From NCBI GenBank assembly GCA_049840435.1, contig JASGKY010000024.1, positions 62,001-126,000 on the forward strand: 64,000 nt of DNA, in the 5' to 3' direction. The position numbers and the translations under genes are program-made. This document shows, piece after piece, positions 1 through 9,684 of this stretch (its first letter is position 1; each line of letters starts with the position of its first letter). Under the pieces are notes generated by a model. It worked only from the letters and a program-made list of their open reading frames with translations, searched no databases and had not been told where the DNA came from. The stretch comes from JADLHS01 sp049840435 (GTDB taxonomy: Bacteria; Verrucomicrobiota; Verrucomicrobiia; Limisphaerales; JADLHS01).

Positions 1-2
1 CC

Positions 3-365
3 AATCTGCCGCGCGTGCCGATCGCGCTGGCCATTGCCACATCCACCGTGCTGATGATCTGCATGTCCGGTCGCATGGTGCCGGCGATGGCGATGATGAC
101 CGGCAGCATTGAAGCGCGTTATCGCGGCGGTTTCATGAGCATCAACTCGTCTGTGCAACAATTCTCCTGTGGACTCGCGGCGTTCGTGAGCGGTCACATC
201 ATCGGCCAATCGCCGAAAGGGGAGCTCACGCGTTTTCCGGTGGTGGGAGTGATTTCCGTGACATGCATCCTTTCGTGCATCTACCTGTCAGGTTTTTTGA
301 AACTGCCCGCCGGCATCAAAGCCAACGCCAATGAAGCGGCGTTAGTTGTCGAACACGAGTGTTGA
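3..365 (+). CDS. MFS transporter, C-terminal fragment (cut by window start)
   Basis: The reading frame is open from the first bases of the window and ends at TGA 363-365, so this is the last ~120 residues of a longer protein. The visible part has three hydrophobic stretches separated by short polar loops, including a segment with MSGRMVPAMAMMTG and a loop RYRGGFMSINSSVQQ, which is the pattern of the last helices of major facilitator drug/sugar exporters (the R-G-x-F/M-S loop is typical of AraJ/YdhP-type efflux members). Substrate cannot be told from this part. It runs towards the ispG stop, with only 16 bases between them, so the two genes are convergent. Confidence 0.7.
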   Translation, partial: NLPRVPIALAIATSTVLMICMSGRMVPAMAMMTGSIEARYRGGFMSINSSVQQFSCGLAAFVSGHIIGQSPKGELTRFPVVGVISVTCILSCIYLSGFLKLPAGIKANANEAALVVEHEC

Positions 366-381
366 ACTGGCGCTTTGCCAG

Positions 382-2166
382 TTAATGGGCGGCAAGTTCT
401 TTCGCCTCAGGCTCAACCCACTTGTTGTGTTCTTTAATGAGATCAACGAGGCGTTCTACGGCTTCCGCTTCGGGGATGTTGAACTTGATCGGCGTCTTGC
501 CGACGTAGAGGTTGATCTTGCCGGGCGCGCCGCCCACGTAGCCGAAGTCCGCGTCCGCCATCTCACCCGGGCCGTTCACGATGCAGCCCATGATGGCGAT
601 CTTCACGCCCTTGAGATGCTCCGTGCGCGTTTTGATGCGCGCGGTCACGGTCTGGAGATTGAACAACGTGCGACCGCAACTCGGGCACGCGACATAATCC
701 GTCTTGAAACTGCGGCAGCCCGCTGCCTGTAAAATGTTGTAAGCCAGCCGCAGGCTTTGACCCGCGCCGGATTCGCCACGAACAAGAATCGCGTCACCAA
801 TCCCATCCGCCAACAATGCGCCGATGACGACCGAGGCGCGGAGCAGGGCGATCTTGGGTTCAAGCGCCGAGGTTTCAAACGTCAGGCAATCCTTGAGTAG
901 AATCGGGTTCTTGCGGCCGAGGCGTTTCAGCTTGGCTGTCAGTAAACGAAACGCCGTGATAACCGGCAGGTTCACCCCGTCCTTCACCGTGACGAGCTGC
1001 GTGTCGCAGTTGATCTCAAAATCTTGCGTCGGATCAAGCTCGGCGACATTCAGGTCTTCGTAAACCGCCTCGGGCTTCACGTCATCCTTCGGGCGAATCT
1101 TGGGCGCTACTTTGTCCCACGTGCCGCGCGTGACGACGACGCGGATGAGCTGTTCGCCACCGCATTTGACCTGTTCGTTCAGTTCAATCTCAGGCGTCTC
1201 TCGCTTTTCAAAGTGGAACGGGTCGAACGGAAAGCCAGTTTCTTTGACTTGAGCTTTAGTGTTCGAGAGAACTGAAATCTGTGCGAGCAGATCGCGGCAA
1301 ACTTCGATTTCGCGCGGAGAGTCTTCCGTGAGCGAGACGCGGATGGTGTCGCCGAGACCGTCGCAGAGCAGTGAGCCAATACCGATGGCGCTCTTGATGC
1401 GGCCGTCTTCGCCTTCGCCGGCTTCGGTGACACCGAGGTGAATCGGGTAATTCCAGTCCGGCCCTTCCTGTTCGAGCCGCGCCACCAGCAGGCGATAGCA
1501 CTCGATCATCACCTTCGGGTTGCTCGACTTCATCGAGAACTTGAAGTTGTGGAAGTCGTGCTTGCGGGCGATGCGGGCAAACTCCAGCGCGCTTTCCACC
1601 ATGCCCAGCGGCGTGTCGCCGAAGCGGTTCATGATGCGGTCGCTAAGCGAGCCGTGATTCGTGCCGATGCGCATGGCGCGCTTCAGCTTTTTACACTCCA
1701 GCACGAGCGGGGTGAATTTCTCCTCGATCCGCTTCAGCTCCTCGGCGTACTGCGCATCGGAGTATTCCTTGATGGCAAACTTCTTCGAGTCAGCGTAATT
1801 GCCGGGGTTCACGCGGATGACCTCGACCCATTTCACCGCTTCCATCGCGGCTTCGGGTTTGAAGTGAATGTCCGCGACGATGGGGACTTTGCAGCCTTGC
1901 TTCCGCAGTTCGGCGACGATCACTTCCAAGTTCGCCGCGTCCTTCACCGTCGGCGCGGTGATGCGTACGAGCTGGCAGCCGACGGCGACGAGGTCGAGTG
2001 ACTGCTTCACGCTGGCCGCCGTGTCCATCGTGTCGCAGGTGATCATGGATTGCATGACCACGGGGTGGTTGCCGCCGACGATGACGCCGCCGTTTGCGGG
2101 ATCGCCGATGACGATCTCACGCGTCACACGACGTTTGAAAGCGTAGGGAGATTCGCAGTAGCGCAT
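382..2166 (-). CDS. ispG: 4-hydroxy-3-methylbut-2-en-1-yl diphosphate synthase, long form
   Basis: Catalyses the reductive ring opening of MEcPP to HMBPP, the sixth step of the MEP isoprenoid pathway, using a [4Fe-4S] cluster. The N-terminal TIM-barrel part carries VMQSMITCDTMDT and VADIHFKPEAA; the C-terminal reductase part has CPSC (Cys494 and Cys497) and GCIVNGPGE (Cys528, Glu535), the expected cluster ligands. At 594 aa it is much longer than the ~370-aa E. coli enzyme: about 200 extra residues lie between barrel and cluster domain, as in the plant, chlamydial and Bacteroidetes form. I start at ATG 2166 (MRYCESPYAF), five bases after the rseP stop; an in-frame start at 2259 would lie deep inside rseP. 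Last gene of the pfkA-cdsA-dxr-rseP-ispG run. Confidence 0.95.
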   Translation of the reverse strand: MRYCESPYAFKRRVTREIVIGDPANGGVIVGGNHPVVMQSMITCDTMDTAASVKQSLDLVAVGCQLVRITAPTVKDAANLEVIVAELRKQGCKVPIVADIHFKPEAAMEAVKWVEVIRVNPGNYADSKKFAIKEYSDAQYAEELKRIEEKFTPLVLECKKLKRAMRIGTNHGSLSDRIMNRFGDTPLGMVESALEFARIARKHDFHNFKFSMKSSNPKVMIECYRLLVARLEQEGPDWNYPIHLGVTEAGEGEDGRIKSAIGIGSLLCDGLGDTIRVSLTEDSPREIEVCRDLLAQISVLSNTKAQVKETGFPFDPFHFEKRETPEIELNEQVKCGGEQLIRVVVTRGTWDKVAPKIRPKDDVKPEAVYEDLNVAELDPTQDFEINCDTQLVTVKDGVNLPVITAFRLLTAKLKRLGRKNPILLKDCLTFETSALEPKIALLRASVVIGALLADGIGDAILVRGESGAGQSLRLAYNILQAAGCRSFKTDYVACPSCGRTLFNLQTVTARIKTRTEHLKGVKIAIMGCIVNGPGEMADADFGYVGGAPGKINLYVGKTPIKFNIPEAEAVERLVDLIKEHNKWVEPEAKELAAH

Positions 2167-2171
2167 GGCAA

Positions 2172-3596
2172 TTATTTCTTGGGGGCGAAGACGATCTTGT
2201 GTTCGCGGTCGGCGCGAGCGCTGCGAATCCAGTCGCCGGTATCGAAAAATGCGATCCATACCATGAACGTGATCAGCAGCACGGCGAAGCCGCTTTGGAT
2301 ATAATTGAGAATCTTTGGACTGACGGGCCGCCGGCGGGCGGCTTCAATCAATGCCAGAGTGATGTGCCCGCCATCCAGAACGGGAAGCGGCAGCATGTTG
2401 AGCATGGCGAGGTTCACGTTGAGCACCACGCTAAACCAGAGCACCAACCGCCAGCCGTCTTCATTCTCAAACAGGTTTTTGTAAACCCGGATGATCATTA
2501 CCGCGCCGCCGAGTTGTTGCACGCCGATGTCGGTCTTGGTGGAGAACACCGCGCCGATGGTGCCGAAGATTTGATTGGCGCTGGCCTCGATCTGTTCCCA
2601 CGTGCCGGGGTAATCGTATTTCTTGGTTTCATTGGTATTGCTGCCTTGCCAGACGATGCCAAAAATCGGGGGGAAATTTGTCGGTATAATAGGCTTCTCG
2701 GCGAGCATGGGGAGTTCGATTTCTGCTGTGCCACGGCGAACGGTAAACGTGACTGGTGCGGCGTTTTGGTTCGTCATCCGTTCCTCTTCGTAAATCACGG
2801 CGTCGATTGCATAAATCGGATTGCCGTTGATCTTGATGATTTCGTCACCAGTTTTCAGGCCGGCAAGATCGGCTGGGCTGTTGGTTAAAACCCGATCCAC
2901 GATGGCTTCAGAACGAGCGTTGACCAAAATCTGACGCAAGGCGCGACGTTGATACCACTTTGTCTCACGCTTGAACGGGGTGGTGGAAACTGTGTTGGTC
3001 TCATTGCCGCGGACGTAAGTGATTTTGATCTGCGGTTCTTTGCTGGTGATAACGCGCCAGGTAATGCTGTCTTGCGAAGGCGGGCCGTAGGTTTTGATGG
3101 GCTGGTCATCAATTGCCACAATGGTGTCGCCTGGACGGATGCCGGCTTTCCACGCCGGACCGTCCGGAACGACCCAGCCGAGGACCGGTTCTTTGTCCGT
3201 AACGCTGACGGGTTTGCCGACTTGAGAGACGATCATCGCGAAACAGATTGCCAGCAGAAAACTGAACAGCGGTCCGGCGAAGGCCACGATGATCTTGTCG
3301 AGCGGCGAAATGTTCGGAAGTTGCTCCGCTTTTTCCTCCGTCTTGCCCTCGATGGCTTCCATCGTTGCCATTTGCGGCAGTGAGACGTAGCCGCCCGCGG
3401 GAATCCAGCCGAGCGCGTATTCGACGTCATTGATTTTTTTGCTCCAGATCGGCTTGCCGAACCAGATAGCGAACCGTTCCACTTTCAAGCCGCGCCAGCG
3501 CGCCGCGAGGAAGTGTCCGAGTTCATGGACGAAGATGAGCAGGTTTAGCGCGAACAGCGCTTCCAAGACGACGAGGATGACTTTCAATATGGACAT
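2172..3596 (-). CDS. rseP: Site-2 intramembrane zinc metalloprotease RseP
   Basis: 474 aa. Family members cut transmembrane anti-sigma factors and leftover signal peptides within the inner membrane. The first helix holds the zinc motif FVHELGH (His24, Glu25, His28), and the last helical region holds NMLPLPVLDGGH (Asp near 408), the third ligand. Two PDZ domains lie between: one around GPAWKAGIRPGDTIVAIDD and one around NSPADLAGLKTGDEI. It sits between dxr and ispG, a common place for rseP (cdsA-dxr-rseP order). The window holds ECF sigma systems with membrane-anchored partners that could be substrates, but nothing in the sequence shows which, so that link is inference. Confidence 0.95.
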   Translation of the reverse strand: MSILKVILVVLEALFALNLLIFVHELGHFLAARWRGLKVERFAIWFGKPIWSKKINDVEYALGWIPAGGYVSLPQMATMEAIEGKTEEKAEQLPNISPLDKIIVAFAGPLFSFLLAICFAMIVSQVGKPVSVTDKEPVLGWVVPDGPAWKAGIRPGDTIVAIDDQPIKTYGPPSQDSITWRVITSKEPQIKITYVRGNETNTVSTTPFKRETKWYQRRALRQILVNARSEAIVDRVLTNSPADLAGLKTGDEIIKINGNPIYAIDAVIYEEERMTNQNAAPVTFTVRRGTAEIELPMLAEKPIIPTNFPPIFGIVWQGSNTNETKKYDYPGTWEQIEASANQIFGTIGAVFSTKTDIGVQQLGGAVMIIRVYKNLFENEDGWRLVLWFSVVLNVNLAMLNMLPLPVLDGGHITLALIEAARRRPVSPKILNYIQSGFAVLLITFMVWIAFFDTGDWIRSARADREHKIVFAPKK

Positions 3597-3661
3597 GCTA
3601 AATCAGTGTGCTCCAGTGGAGCGATGGGAGTATAGCGACGAAATCGCACGCGGCAATGTAT

Positions 3662-4807
3662 TCAGCGCGCCGCTTCGGTCCGCGCCCAGGCGTCAGCGGT
3701 CAGGATTTGTTCCAGCGACGGATGCGCCACGACTTGATGGGCATCCATCACCCGGCGCACGGTGGTGGTGATCTGGGGGAAATTGATTTTGCGATTCACG
3801 AAGGCTTCGACCGCGATTTCATTGGCGGCGTTCAACACCGCAGGCAGCGTGCCGCCGATTTCTCCAGCGTGCCGGGCCAGTTCAATGGCTGGAAAACGCT
3901 CGGTATCCGGTTCTTCAAACGTCAGACTGCCCACTTTCGGGAAATTGGTCTGGACACGCTCGCTGGCGGCGCGGTCGGGGTAGGTGAGGGCGTATTGAAT
4001 CGGCAGGCACATGTCCGGGGTGGACAATTGCGCCAGCAACGAGCCGTCCACGAACTCTACCATCGAGTGGACGATGCTTTGCGGATGCACTAGCACACCG
4101 ACGCGCGCCATCTCGATGTCGAACAGCCATCGGGCTTCGATCATTTCCAGCCCCTTGTTGAACAGGGTAGCGGAATCAATCGTGATCTTGCGCCCCATGA
4201 CCCATGACGGATGCTTTAGGGCGCGTTCGACGGTAATCTCAGAAAATTTCTCCTTCGGCCAAGCTGCCTTGTCGCGGAACGGACCACCGCTCGCGGTAAG
4301 CCAGAGCTTGCGCACCGAAGCGCTAGGTTTGCCGTCGAGACATTGGAAGATGGCGGAGTGTTCGCTATCCACGGCCAGCACGCGTACTCCGTGTTTGCGC
4401 GCTTCGCTCATCACGGTTTCACCAGCCATGACGAGAATCTCCTTCGACGCGACGGCGATGTCCTTGCCCGCACGAATCGCCGCGAGCGCCGGTTGCAATC
4501 CTGCCGTGCCAACAATGGCGATGAGTACGATGTCGGCGTCGGGGTGAGTGGCGAGTTTCAGCAACCCTTCAGCGCCGGAGTAAACCTGGCAGTTCGCGCC
4601 CAGCGTGCCGCGGAGTTCATTCGCCTTGGCTGGATCGTTGATGGAAACCGCGATTGGGCGATGCTTGCGCGCCTGCTCGATGAGCAGTTCGGCGTTGTTG
4701 CCCGCTGCCAACCCAAGCAAACGGATGCAATCCGGCAAATCCTCCGCCACCTTGACGGTGCTGGTGCCGATAGAGCCGGTGCAACCTAAGACGACGACGT
4801 TTTTCAT
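3662..4807 (-). CDS. dxr: 1-deoxy-D-xylulose 5-phosphate reductoisomerase
   Basis: 381 aa, normal length. Converts DXP to MEP with NADPH, the committed step of the MEP pathway. N-terminal nucleotide-binding motif GCTGSIGTSTVKV (residues ~9-21), then the ASKEILVMAGE and DSEHSAIFQCL segments that form the metal and substrate site, and LTASGGPFRDK, the flexible-loop region with the conserved serine and glycine residues. Its ATG overlaps the cdsA stop as ATGA (4804-4807), so translation of the two is coupled. ispG, acting later in the same pathway, is two genes downstream. Confidence 0.96.
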   Translation of the reverse strand: MKNVVVLGCTGSIGTSTVKVAEDLPDCIRLLGLAAGNNAELLIEQARKHRPIAVSINDPAKANELRGTLGANCQVYSGAEGLLKLATHPDADIVLIAIVGTAGLQPALAAIRAGKDIAVASKEILVMAGETVMSEARKHGVRVLAVDSEHSAIFQCLDGKPSASVRKLWLTASGGPFRDKAAWPKEKFSEITVERALKHPSWVMGRKITIDSATLFNKGLEMIEARWLFDIEMARVGVLVHPQSIVHSMVEFVDGSLLAQLSTPDMCLPIQYALTYPDRAASERVQTNFPKVGSLTFEEPDTERFPAIELARHAGEIGGTLPAVLNAANEIAVEAFVNRKINFPQITTTVRRVMDAHQVVAHPSLEQILTADAWARTEAAR

Positions 4808-5724
4808 GCGTGATTTAAGACGTAACGCAGATAGAGATACATGATGGGCGCGTTGAACAGAAGACTGTCGAGCAGGTCAAGGATGCCGCCGATACCGGGG
4901 AAGAAATTGCCCGAGTCTTTCACGCCCGCTTCGCGTTTGAACAAGGATTCAATGAGATCGCCGACGACAGCGGTGGAACTCAGGATGACGCCGATAATCA
5001 CCGCATGTAGCGGGGTCATGCCGGGCATTTTATCATGGAAGACGTGAGCGAAAACCAGACTTGCTCCAGTCGCCACCACGATGGCCCCGCCGAAACCTTC
5101 CCACGTTTTGCCCGGGCTGATACGCGGGATCATCTTGTGCTTGCCGATCAGAGAACCGATGGCATACGCGCCCGAGTCGCTAAACTTGGTGACGAGGATA
5201 AAGTAGAGGACGAAGTATTTTCCGTTCTCGTTGATATCGGGGTAGAAGTTGATTTTCTGAATGAAATTCAGCAGCCACGGCACATACATCAGTCCGAACA
5301 ATGTCGTAGAGATGGCAAGGATGCCGGCGGTATTGGATTTGGAAACAAATTGCCGCACGCACAGCCCCAGCACGAACAGAATGAGGATGATCGTCTCAAA
5401 ATCGTTGACGAACGAGGGGTTTTCAAATGGTCCGAGCCGTCCAGTGCAATGTAAGGACGTCACGACCATCAGCAGGATGCCGGCGATGATGCCCGAGGCT
5501 TTGAAGCAGACGAGGTTGCGCTTTTCCACCAGACCGTAAAATTCCATCAAGCCAACGCATGCCAGCACGACCATGAATCCAGCGAAGACGAAGTCCGAGA
5601 TAAGTTTATTGCCGGAAAACATCGCCACCAACACCACGGTCCACAAAATCGTGGTGCTGGTGAGGCGGCGAACAAAAACCTTCGCTTTTGACGGTGGTTG
5701 CGGTGCGGCTGCCGGATCGGACAT
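4804..5724 (-). CDS. cdsA: Phosphatidate cytidylyltransferase (CDP-diglyceride synthase)
   Basis: 306 aa polytopic inner-membrane enzyme that makes CDP-diacylglycerol from CTP and phosphatidate. At least seven hydrophobic segments are visible. The family signature near the C-terminus is present as SLFKREAGVKDSGNFFPGIG followed by GILDLLDSLLF. The usual P-G-H-G-G-x-x-D-R-x-D core reads P-G-I-G-G-I-L-D-L-L-D, so the histidine and arginine are replaced while both aspartates remain; family variants differ here, so I still call it active. I choose ATG 5724 (MSDPAAAP) over the further start at 5742. It stops inside the dxr start (ATGA). The uppS gene that often precedes cdsA is absent; pfkA lies there instead. 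Confidence 0.92.
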   Translation of the reverse strand: MSDPAAAPQPPSKAKVFVRRLTSTTILWTVVLVAMFSGNKLISDFVFAGFMVVLACVGLMEFYGLVEKRNLVCFKASGIIAGILLMVVTSLHCTGRLGPFENPSFVNDFETIILILFVLGLCVRQFVSKSNTAGILAISTTLFGLMYVPWLLNFIQKINFYPDINENGKYFVLYFILVTKFSDSGAYAIGSLIGKHKMIPRISPGKTWEGFGGAIVVATGASLVFAHVFHDKMPGMTPLHAVIIGVILSSTAVVGDLIESLFKREAGVKDSGNFFPGIGGILDLLDSLLFNAPIMYLYLRYVLNHA

Positions 5725-5786
5725 GGGCGCGAAAGCTAACAAGCCGAAGGCGGGTTGCCAATTTCCAAGTTGGGGTGACGAGCCGG

Positions 5787-6914
5787 TTAATCACCAAAGC
5801 AGGTACCGACTTCCCGTGCGCTAGTCACCCATGAATGATCTGGAGGAACGAGCTTGAGTCGGCCCGCAACTTCGGAAACCGGGACGGCTCTCACGTCATC
5901 GCCGCGCGCGGCCACCATCACGCCAAATCGTTCTTGTTTGATCAGTTCGACGGCAGCGGTGCCCAAGCGTGTGGCGAGCAGGCGATCTTCTGCCGAAGGC
6001 GTTCCGCCGCGCTGCACGTAACCGAGAATGGTCACGCGCGCTTCGAGCCGGGTGAGTTCTTCGAGCTGCTTTGCGAGGCGCATGGTGTGGCCGGCGTGCA
6101 GTTCACGCAGATGGATCAATTCCTTTTTCGCGCGGGCCTTTTCGGTCTTGTTCTTGGCTTCTTTCTTATGCCGCGCGGCGATGGCAAAGTGTGCGGCTTC
6201 GCGCATCGGCATCGCGCCTTCGGCGACGGCAACAATGCTGAAGTTCGTGCCGTATTGTTTGCGGCGCCGGATGGCGGCGGCGACATTGCGAACGTCGTAG
6301 GGAATTTCGGGAATCAGAATCACATCCGCCCCGCCCGCGATACCCGCACCTAGTGCCAGCCAGCCGGCGCGATGCCCCATGATTTCTGCGATGATGATGC
6401 GATGATGGCTGTGTGCCGTGCTGTGCAGACGATCAATTGCGATGGTCGCGATGCCGAGTGCCGTGTCGAAACCGATAGTCGTATCCGTCAGTGCGAGGTC
6501 GTTATCAATGGTCTTGGGCAGCGTAATGATGTTGAGGCCTTTTTCAATCAAGCGCAGGGCGTTTTTGTGCGTGCCGCCCCCGCCGAGGCAAACGAGTGCA
6601 TCGAGTTTGAGCCGGTGATAATTGCGCACGATCACATCCCGCATGTCACGAATGCGGCCGTGGACCTCCATGCGATGCGGCTTGTCGCGCCCGGTGCCCA
6701 GCACCGTGCCGCCCACGGTCAAAATCCCCGCCAGTCCGCGTTTGTCGAGTTTGATGGTGAGATTCTCTGCGAGGCCGCGGAAACCATCGCGGAAGCCGAC
6801 GATCTCCATGCCAGCATCGAGAGCTGCTTTGCCAACGCCCCGGATCGCGGCGTTCAGGCCGGGGCTGTCCCCACCTGCGGTGAGGATGCCGATCCGTTTT
6901 TTGCGCGTGGCCAT
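5787..6914 (-). CDS. pfkA: 6-phosphofructokinase family enzyme, phosphoryl donor uncertain
   Basis: 375 aa. Phosphorylates fructose 6-phosphate at C1. The N-terminal glycine-rich motif ILTAGGDSPGLNAAIRG (residues 10-26) and the catalytic TIDND (135-139, Asp137 as base) are intact, as are MGHRAGWLALGAG and the C-terminal GYVQRGGTPSAEDR. The donor-site motif is odd: ATP enzymes have GGDGS and pyrophosphate enzymes GGDD, but this one has GGGGT (111-115), losing the metal-binding Asp. It also has Lys134 in PKTIDND, the residue seen in PPi and plant-type enzymes in place of the E. coli Gly124. Gly at the 104-equivalent favours ATP and Lys at the 124-equivalent favours PPi. First gene of the minus-strand run ending with ispG. 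Confidence 0.88.
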   Translation of the reverse strand: MATRKKRIGILTAGGDSPGLNAAIRGVGKAALDAGMEIVGFRDGFRGLAENLTIKLDKRGLAGILTVGGTVLGTGRDKPHRMEVHGRIRDMRDVIVRNYHRLKLDALVCLGGGGTHKNALRLIEKGLNIITLPKTIDNDLALTDTTIGFDTALGIATIAIDRLHSTAHSHHRIIIAEIMGHRAGWLALGAGIAGGADVILIPEIPYDVRNVAAAIRRRKQYGTNFSIVAVAEGAMPMREAAHFAIAARHKKEAKNKTEKARAKKELIHLRELHAGHTMRLAKQLEELTRLEARVTILGYVQRGGTPSAEDRLLATRLGTAAVELIKQERFGVMVAARGDDVRAVPVSEVAGRLKLVPPDHSWVTSAREVGTCFGD

Positions 6915-6937
6915 GGCGGGTGGTTTCTGGAAACGGC

Positions 6938-8169
6938 TTATTCCGATTCCAACGTGCTTTGAGTTTCAGACTTCATGATCAAAGTCTGTTTTTGCCCAGC
7001 GTTGGCCATGCTCATGTTGACTTCACTTGATTCGTTGATGGTTGCTTGGGTGGGGAATGCCTTGGTCAGGTTTACAGTGGAGGTTTCCAGCACCGTGCCT
7101 GTCATCTTAGTCATGTCCACCTTAAGCGCGGGCATAAGCGGGTTGCTGATCTTTTGGTTGCGCCGCTTTGTTTCACGGTGCTTTTGATGCTGAGGATGTT
7201 GCCGTCAACGGCGGTGAGTTCATGCTGAATCGTTTCCTCCACCATCATGCCGCGCTTTTTCTTTTTGTGTTTCAACTCCCACTTGGCCCCGACGCCGACG
7301 GCTTCTTCCGGGAGCACGAATTCCGAGTTTGAGAATGTTTCTTTCAACGTTTCGATGTCTTCCTTGGCGGTGGGGGTGGTCAGGAGTGGACTTTTTGCTT
7401 CAATCTTTTTTGTTAGATACCGGTCCGTCATGATTCCTTGAATGACCGTGCCTTTGGCCGCGCCGAGAGATTTTTGCATTTCCTCCACCAGTTGCGGCAG
7501 GGTGCCTTCCTCGGGCTGCACAGTCACATCGTTGATGACGACTTCATAACTGATTTCGCCTTGGGCGTTCGCTTCGTGCGTGGTAACGGTGGCGGACATG
7601 ACGGCCGTGGGTGTCTTGATCGTTTGGGCCGGTTGATTTTGCATGGACAATCCCATGGTCATGCGTGCGGAAATCTTCACCTGTTGTACTTCTTGAGCCT
7701 TGGCTTGCAGGCGTAACACCTGGCGGGGCTCGGTGCCGGCCTCGATCAGCTTGAGCGTCGGGCCGGCGGCGGCCGGCTGGTGCGTGATGGTGAGGGTCGT
7801 GGTGGCGCTTTCCGCATTGCTGGAGGCTGCGGCGGCCAGGGCGTCAATCTTACTGCTGAGATCGTTGAGCCGGAAGCTGACCAGCTTGGAATTGTACGCC
7901 GGGAAGGTTTTGCGGAACTGGGTTAATTGCTTTTGCGCCTCCAAATACTTGGCCCGAGCCTCGGCGGTCTTGTTTTTGGCCGCCAATTCGTCCGCTCGTT
8001 CAATGCCATTGAAAATCTTCAGGTATTGATCATCCGCCTCGGCCCCGCGCGTCGTGGCGAGATTCCCGTTCCAAGCGAGAACCAGCGCGCTTAGGAGGAG
8101 GCAACGTTTCACGACGGACGAAACGCGGCTGAGGGAGGGGAGATGCTTCCGAATGCAACAAATGCTCAT
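6938..8169 (-). pseudogene. Secreted protein of unknown function, reading frame broken once
   Basis: Starting at ATG 8169 the protein has a basic leader and hydrophobic stretch (KRCLLLSALVLAW) ending before GAEADDQ, a likely signal peptide. A helical segment rich in Ala/Lys/Glu (~residues 45-110) precedes a beta-rich, Thr-rich domain (~130-410) that recalls DUF6263-type periplasmic proteins of this phylum; that match is weak. The first frame ends at TGA near 7111, but a second frame continues from about 7157 (QKISNPLMPALKVDM...) to 6938 with the same composition and no gap. Losing one A in the run read as gcAAcc on the coding strand would explain it. Divergent from the sigma-factor gene at 8254, 84 bases away, so it may be a target; this is inference. 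Confidence 0.65.
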
Positions 8170-8253
8170 GCCGCGAAATTTAGAGGGCGCACCAAACAGG
8201 TCAATCGAATAGACAGGGAAAATCCTTGTCGGATTCGTCCGGGTGGTGGCGAT

Positions 8254-9684
8254 ATGATTGTGAACATGAACGAGTCCGATTGGGAATTGTTGCAACGTTA
8301 TCGGCGGAATCAAGCGGAGGAGGCCTTCGCCGAACTGGTGCGTCGCTACGTGAACCTGGTTTATTCCGCTGCGTTGCGGCAGATTCGCACCCCGCAACTC
8401 GCCGAGGAGATCGCCCAATCCGTCTTCAGTGACTTGGCCCGGAATGCCGCGCAATTGCGGGCGGATACGGTGCTCGCCGCCTGGTTGCATCAAGTCACGC
8501 GGCGCACGGCGATCGATGTCCTGCGCCGGGAAGCCCGGCGGCAATTGCGCGAACAAATCGCCACGCAGATGAATGCCATCAACACCCCGGACGCCAATTG
8601 GACGCACATTGAGCCGCTCCTTGACGAAGCGGTGTCGGCGCTCGACGAGGTCGATCGCGTTGCAGTCGTGCTTCGTTACTTCGAAAACAAATCATTGCGC
8701 GAAGTCGGTCTGCAACTCGGAGTCACCGATGATGCCGCCCAGAAACGTGTGAGTCGTGCGGTAGAACGGTTGCGGGAATTTTTCGCCAAGCGCGGCGTCA
8801 CCGCCGGTGCGAGTGGCCTAGCTGTTTTGATTTCCGCTAACGCTGTTCAAGCTGCTCCGGCAAGTTTGGGTGCTACTATTTCCACGGCTGCCACAACTGC
8901 GGGAGCTGTGCTGGTCACCACAACCCTCACCATGCAAACCACCATGAACTGGATCGCCGCCAAAACCGTCAGTGCCGTTCTTGCCGCCGCTGTTGTGGCT
9001 GGCACTGGAACGTACTTCGTGCAACAACGCGCCAGCGATCAGTTGCGCAACGATCATCAAAAGTTGGCCGCTGCGCAGGAGGCGCTCGCCAAGGAGCGCG
9101 ACGAGGCCCTTGCCGCTGTGGCGGCGAATGCCGAGCAGTTGAAGCTTTGGGACAATGACAAAACCGAATTGATGCGATTGCGGGGTGAGGTCGGTGTGTT
9201 GCGGCGCAAAGCCAAAGAAGCGGACCAGTTGGCGGAACAAAACCGCCAGTTGCAAGAGGTCGTCAAAAAGTTCTCCCAAAACGCGGTGCAACCTGAAAGT
9301 GAAACTGAGGCCAATCCGGAAAAGGAGTTTGCGATCGCGCGGATGAATCAAGCCAAGCAGCTCGTCCTAGGAGTGATTATGTATGCGGGCGATAACGCGG
9401 ACCTGTTGCCGACCGATCTGAACAGCATTTCGAATTATCTGGGGAGCGCCGCGAGCGATTTGCTTCAAAATTATCCATTTGAACTCGTTGTGCAGGGGAA
9501 GTTGACGGATGTCCCCAGCCCGGCCACGACGATTGCGGTTCGAAGTAAAGCAACTCTTACGATGAATGACAAAGTATTCAAAGTGTATGGCTTTGCTGAT
9601 GGCCATTCCGAGGTCAAACGCGAGCCGGCGGAAGGTTTTGAAGCTTGGGAACAACAACGTCTGCAGACGGCCGCGAATCACTGA
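8254..9684 (+). CDS. ECF sigma factor fused to membrane anchor, coiled coil and pseudopilin-like tail
   Basis: 476 aa from ATG 8254 (MIVNMNESDW). Residues ~5-95 are sigma-70 region 2 (FAELVRRYVNLVYSAALRQ, LAAWLHQVTRRTAIDVLRR) and ~120-185 region 4 (LREVGLQLGVTDDAAQKRVS). There follows an Ala/Thr-rich linker, a hydrophobic helix (VSAVLAAAVVAGTGTYFV, ~residue 240), a long coiled coil (~260-345) and a C-terminal domain beginning FAIARMNQAKQLVLGVIMY and ending YGFADGHSEV. That last domain resembles the soluble part of DUF1559-type pseudopilins (N-Q-A-K-Q-L-x-L-x-x-x-x-Y, D-G-H). The sigma domains would be cytoplasmic and the tail periplasmic, so the protein could sense and transcribe by itself. 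No separate anti-sigma gene is next to it. Domain calls for the tail are inference. Confidence 0.85.
   Translation: MIVNMNESDWELLQRYRRNQAEEAFAELVRRYVNLVYSAALRQIRTPQLAEEIAQSVFSDLARNAAQLRADTVLAAWLHQVTRRTAIDVLRREARRQLREQIATQMNAINTPDANWTHIEPLLDEAVSALDEVDRVAVVLRYFENKSLREVGLQLGVTDDAAQKRVSRAVERLREFFAKRGVTAGASGLAVLISANAVQAAPASLGATISTAATTAGAVLVTTTLTMQTTMNWIAAKTVSAVLAAAVVAGTGTYFVQQRASDQLRNDHQKLAAAQEALAKERDEALAAVAANAEQLKLWDNDKTELMRLRGEVGVLRRKAKEADQLAEQNRQLQEVVKKFSQNAVQPESETEANPEKEFAIARMNQAKQLVLGVIMYAGDNADLLPTDLNSISNYLGSAASDLLQNYPFELVVQGKLTDVPSPATTIAVRSKATLTMNDKVFKVYGFADGHSEVKREPAEGFEAWEQQRLQTAANH

Noticed and set aside
2167..2259. ispG start at 2259
   Set aside because: It would overlap rseP by 88 bases and add residues unlike any IspG; ATG 2166 fits the operon spacing.
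382..2259. Long plus-strand open frames opposite ispG, rseP, GH105 and others
   Set aside because: They are antisense shadows of high-GC genes with recognised products and show no family features.
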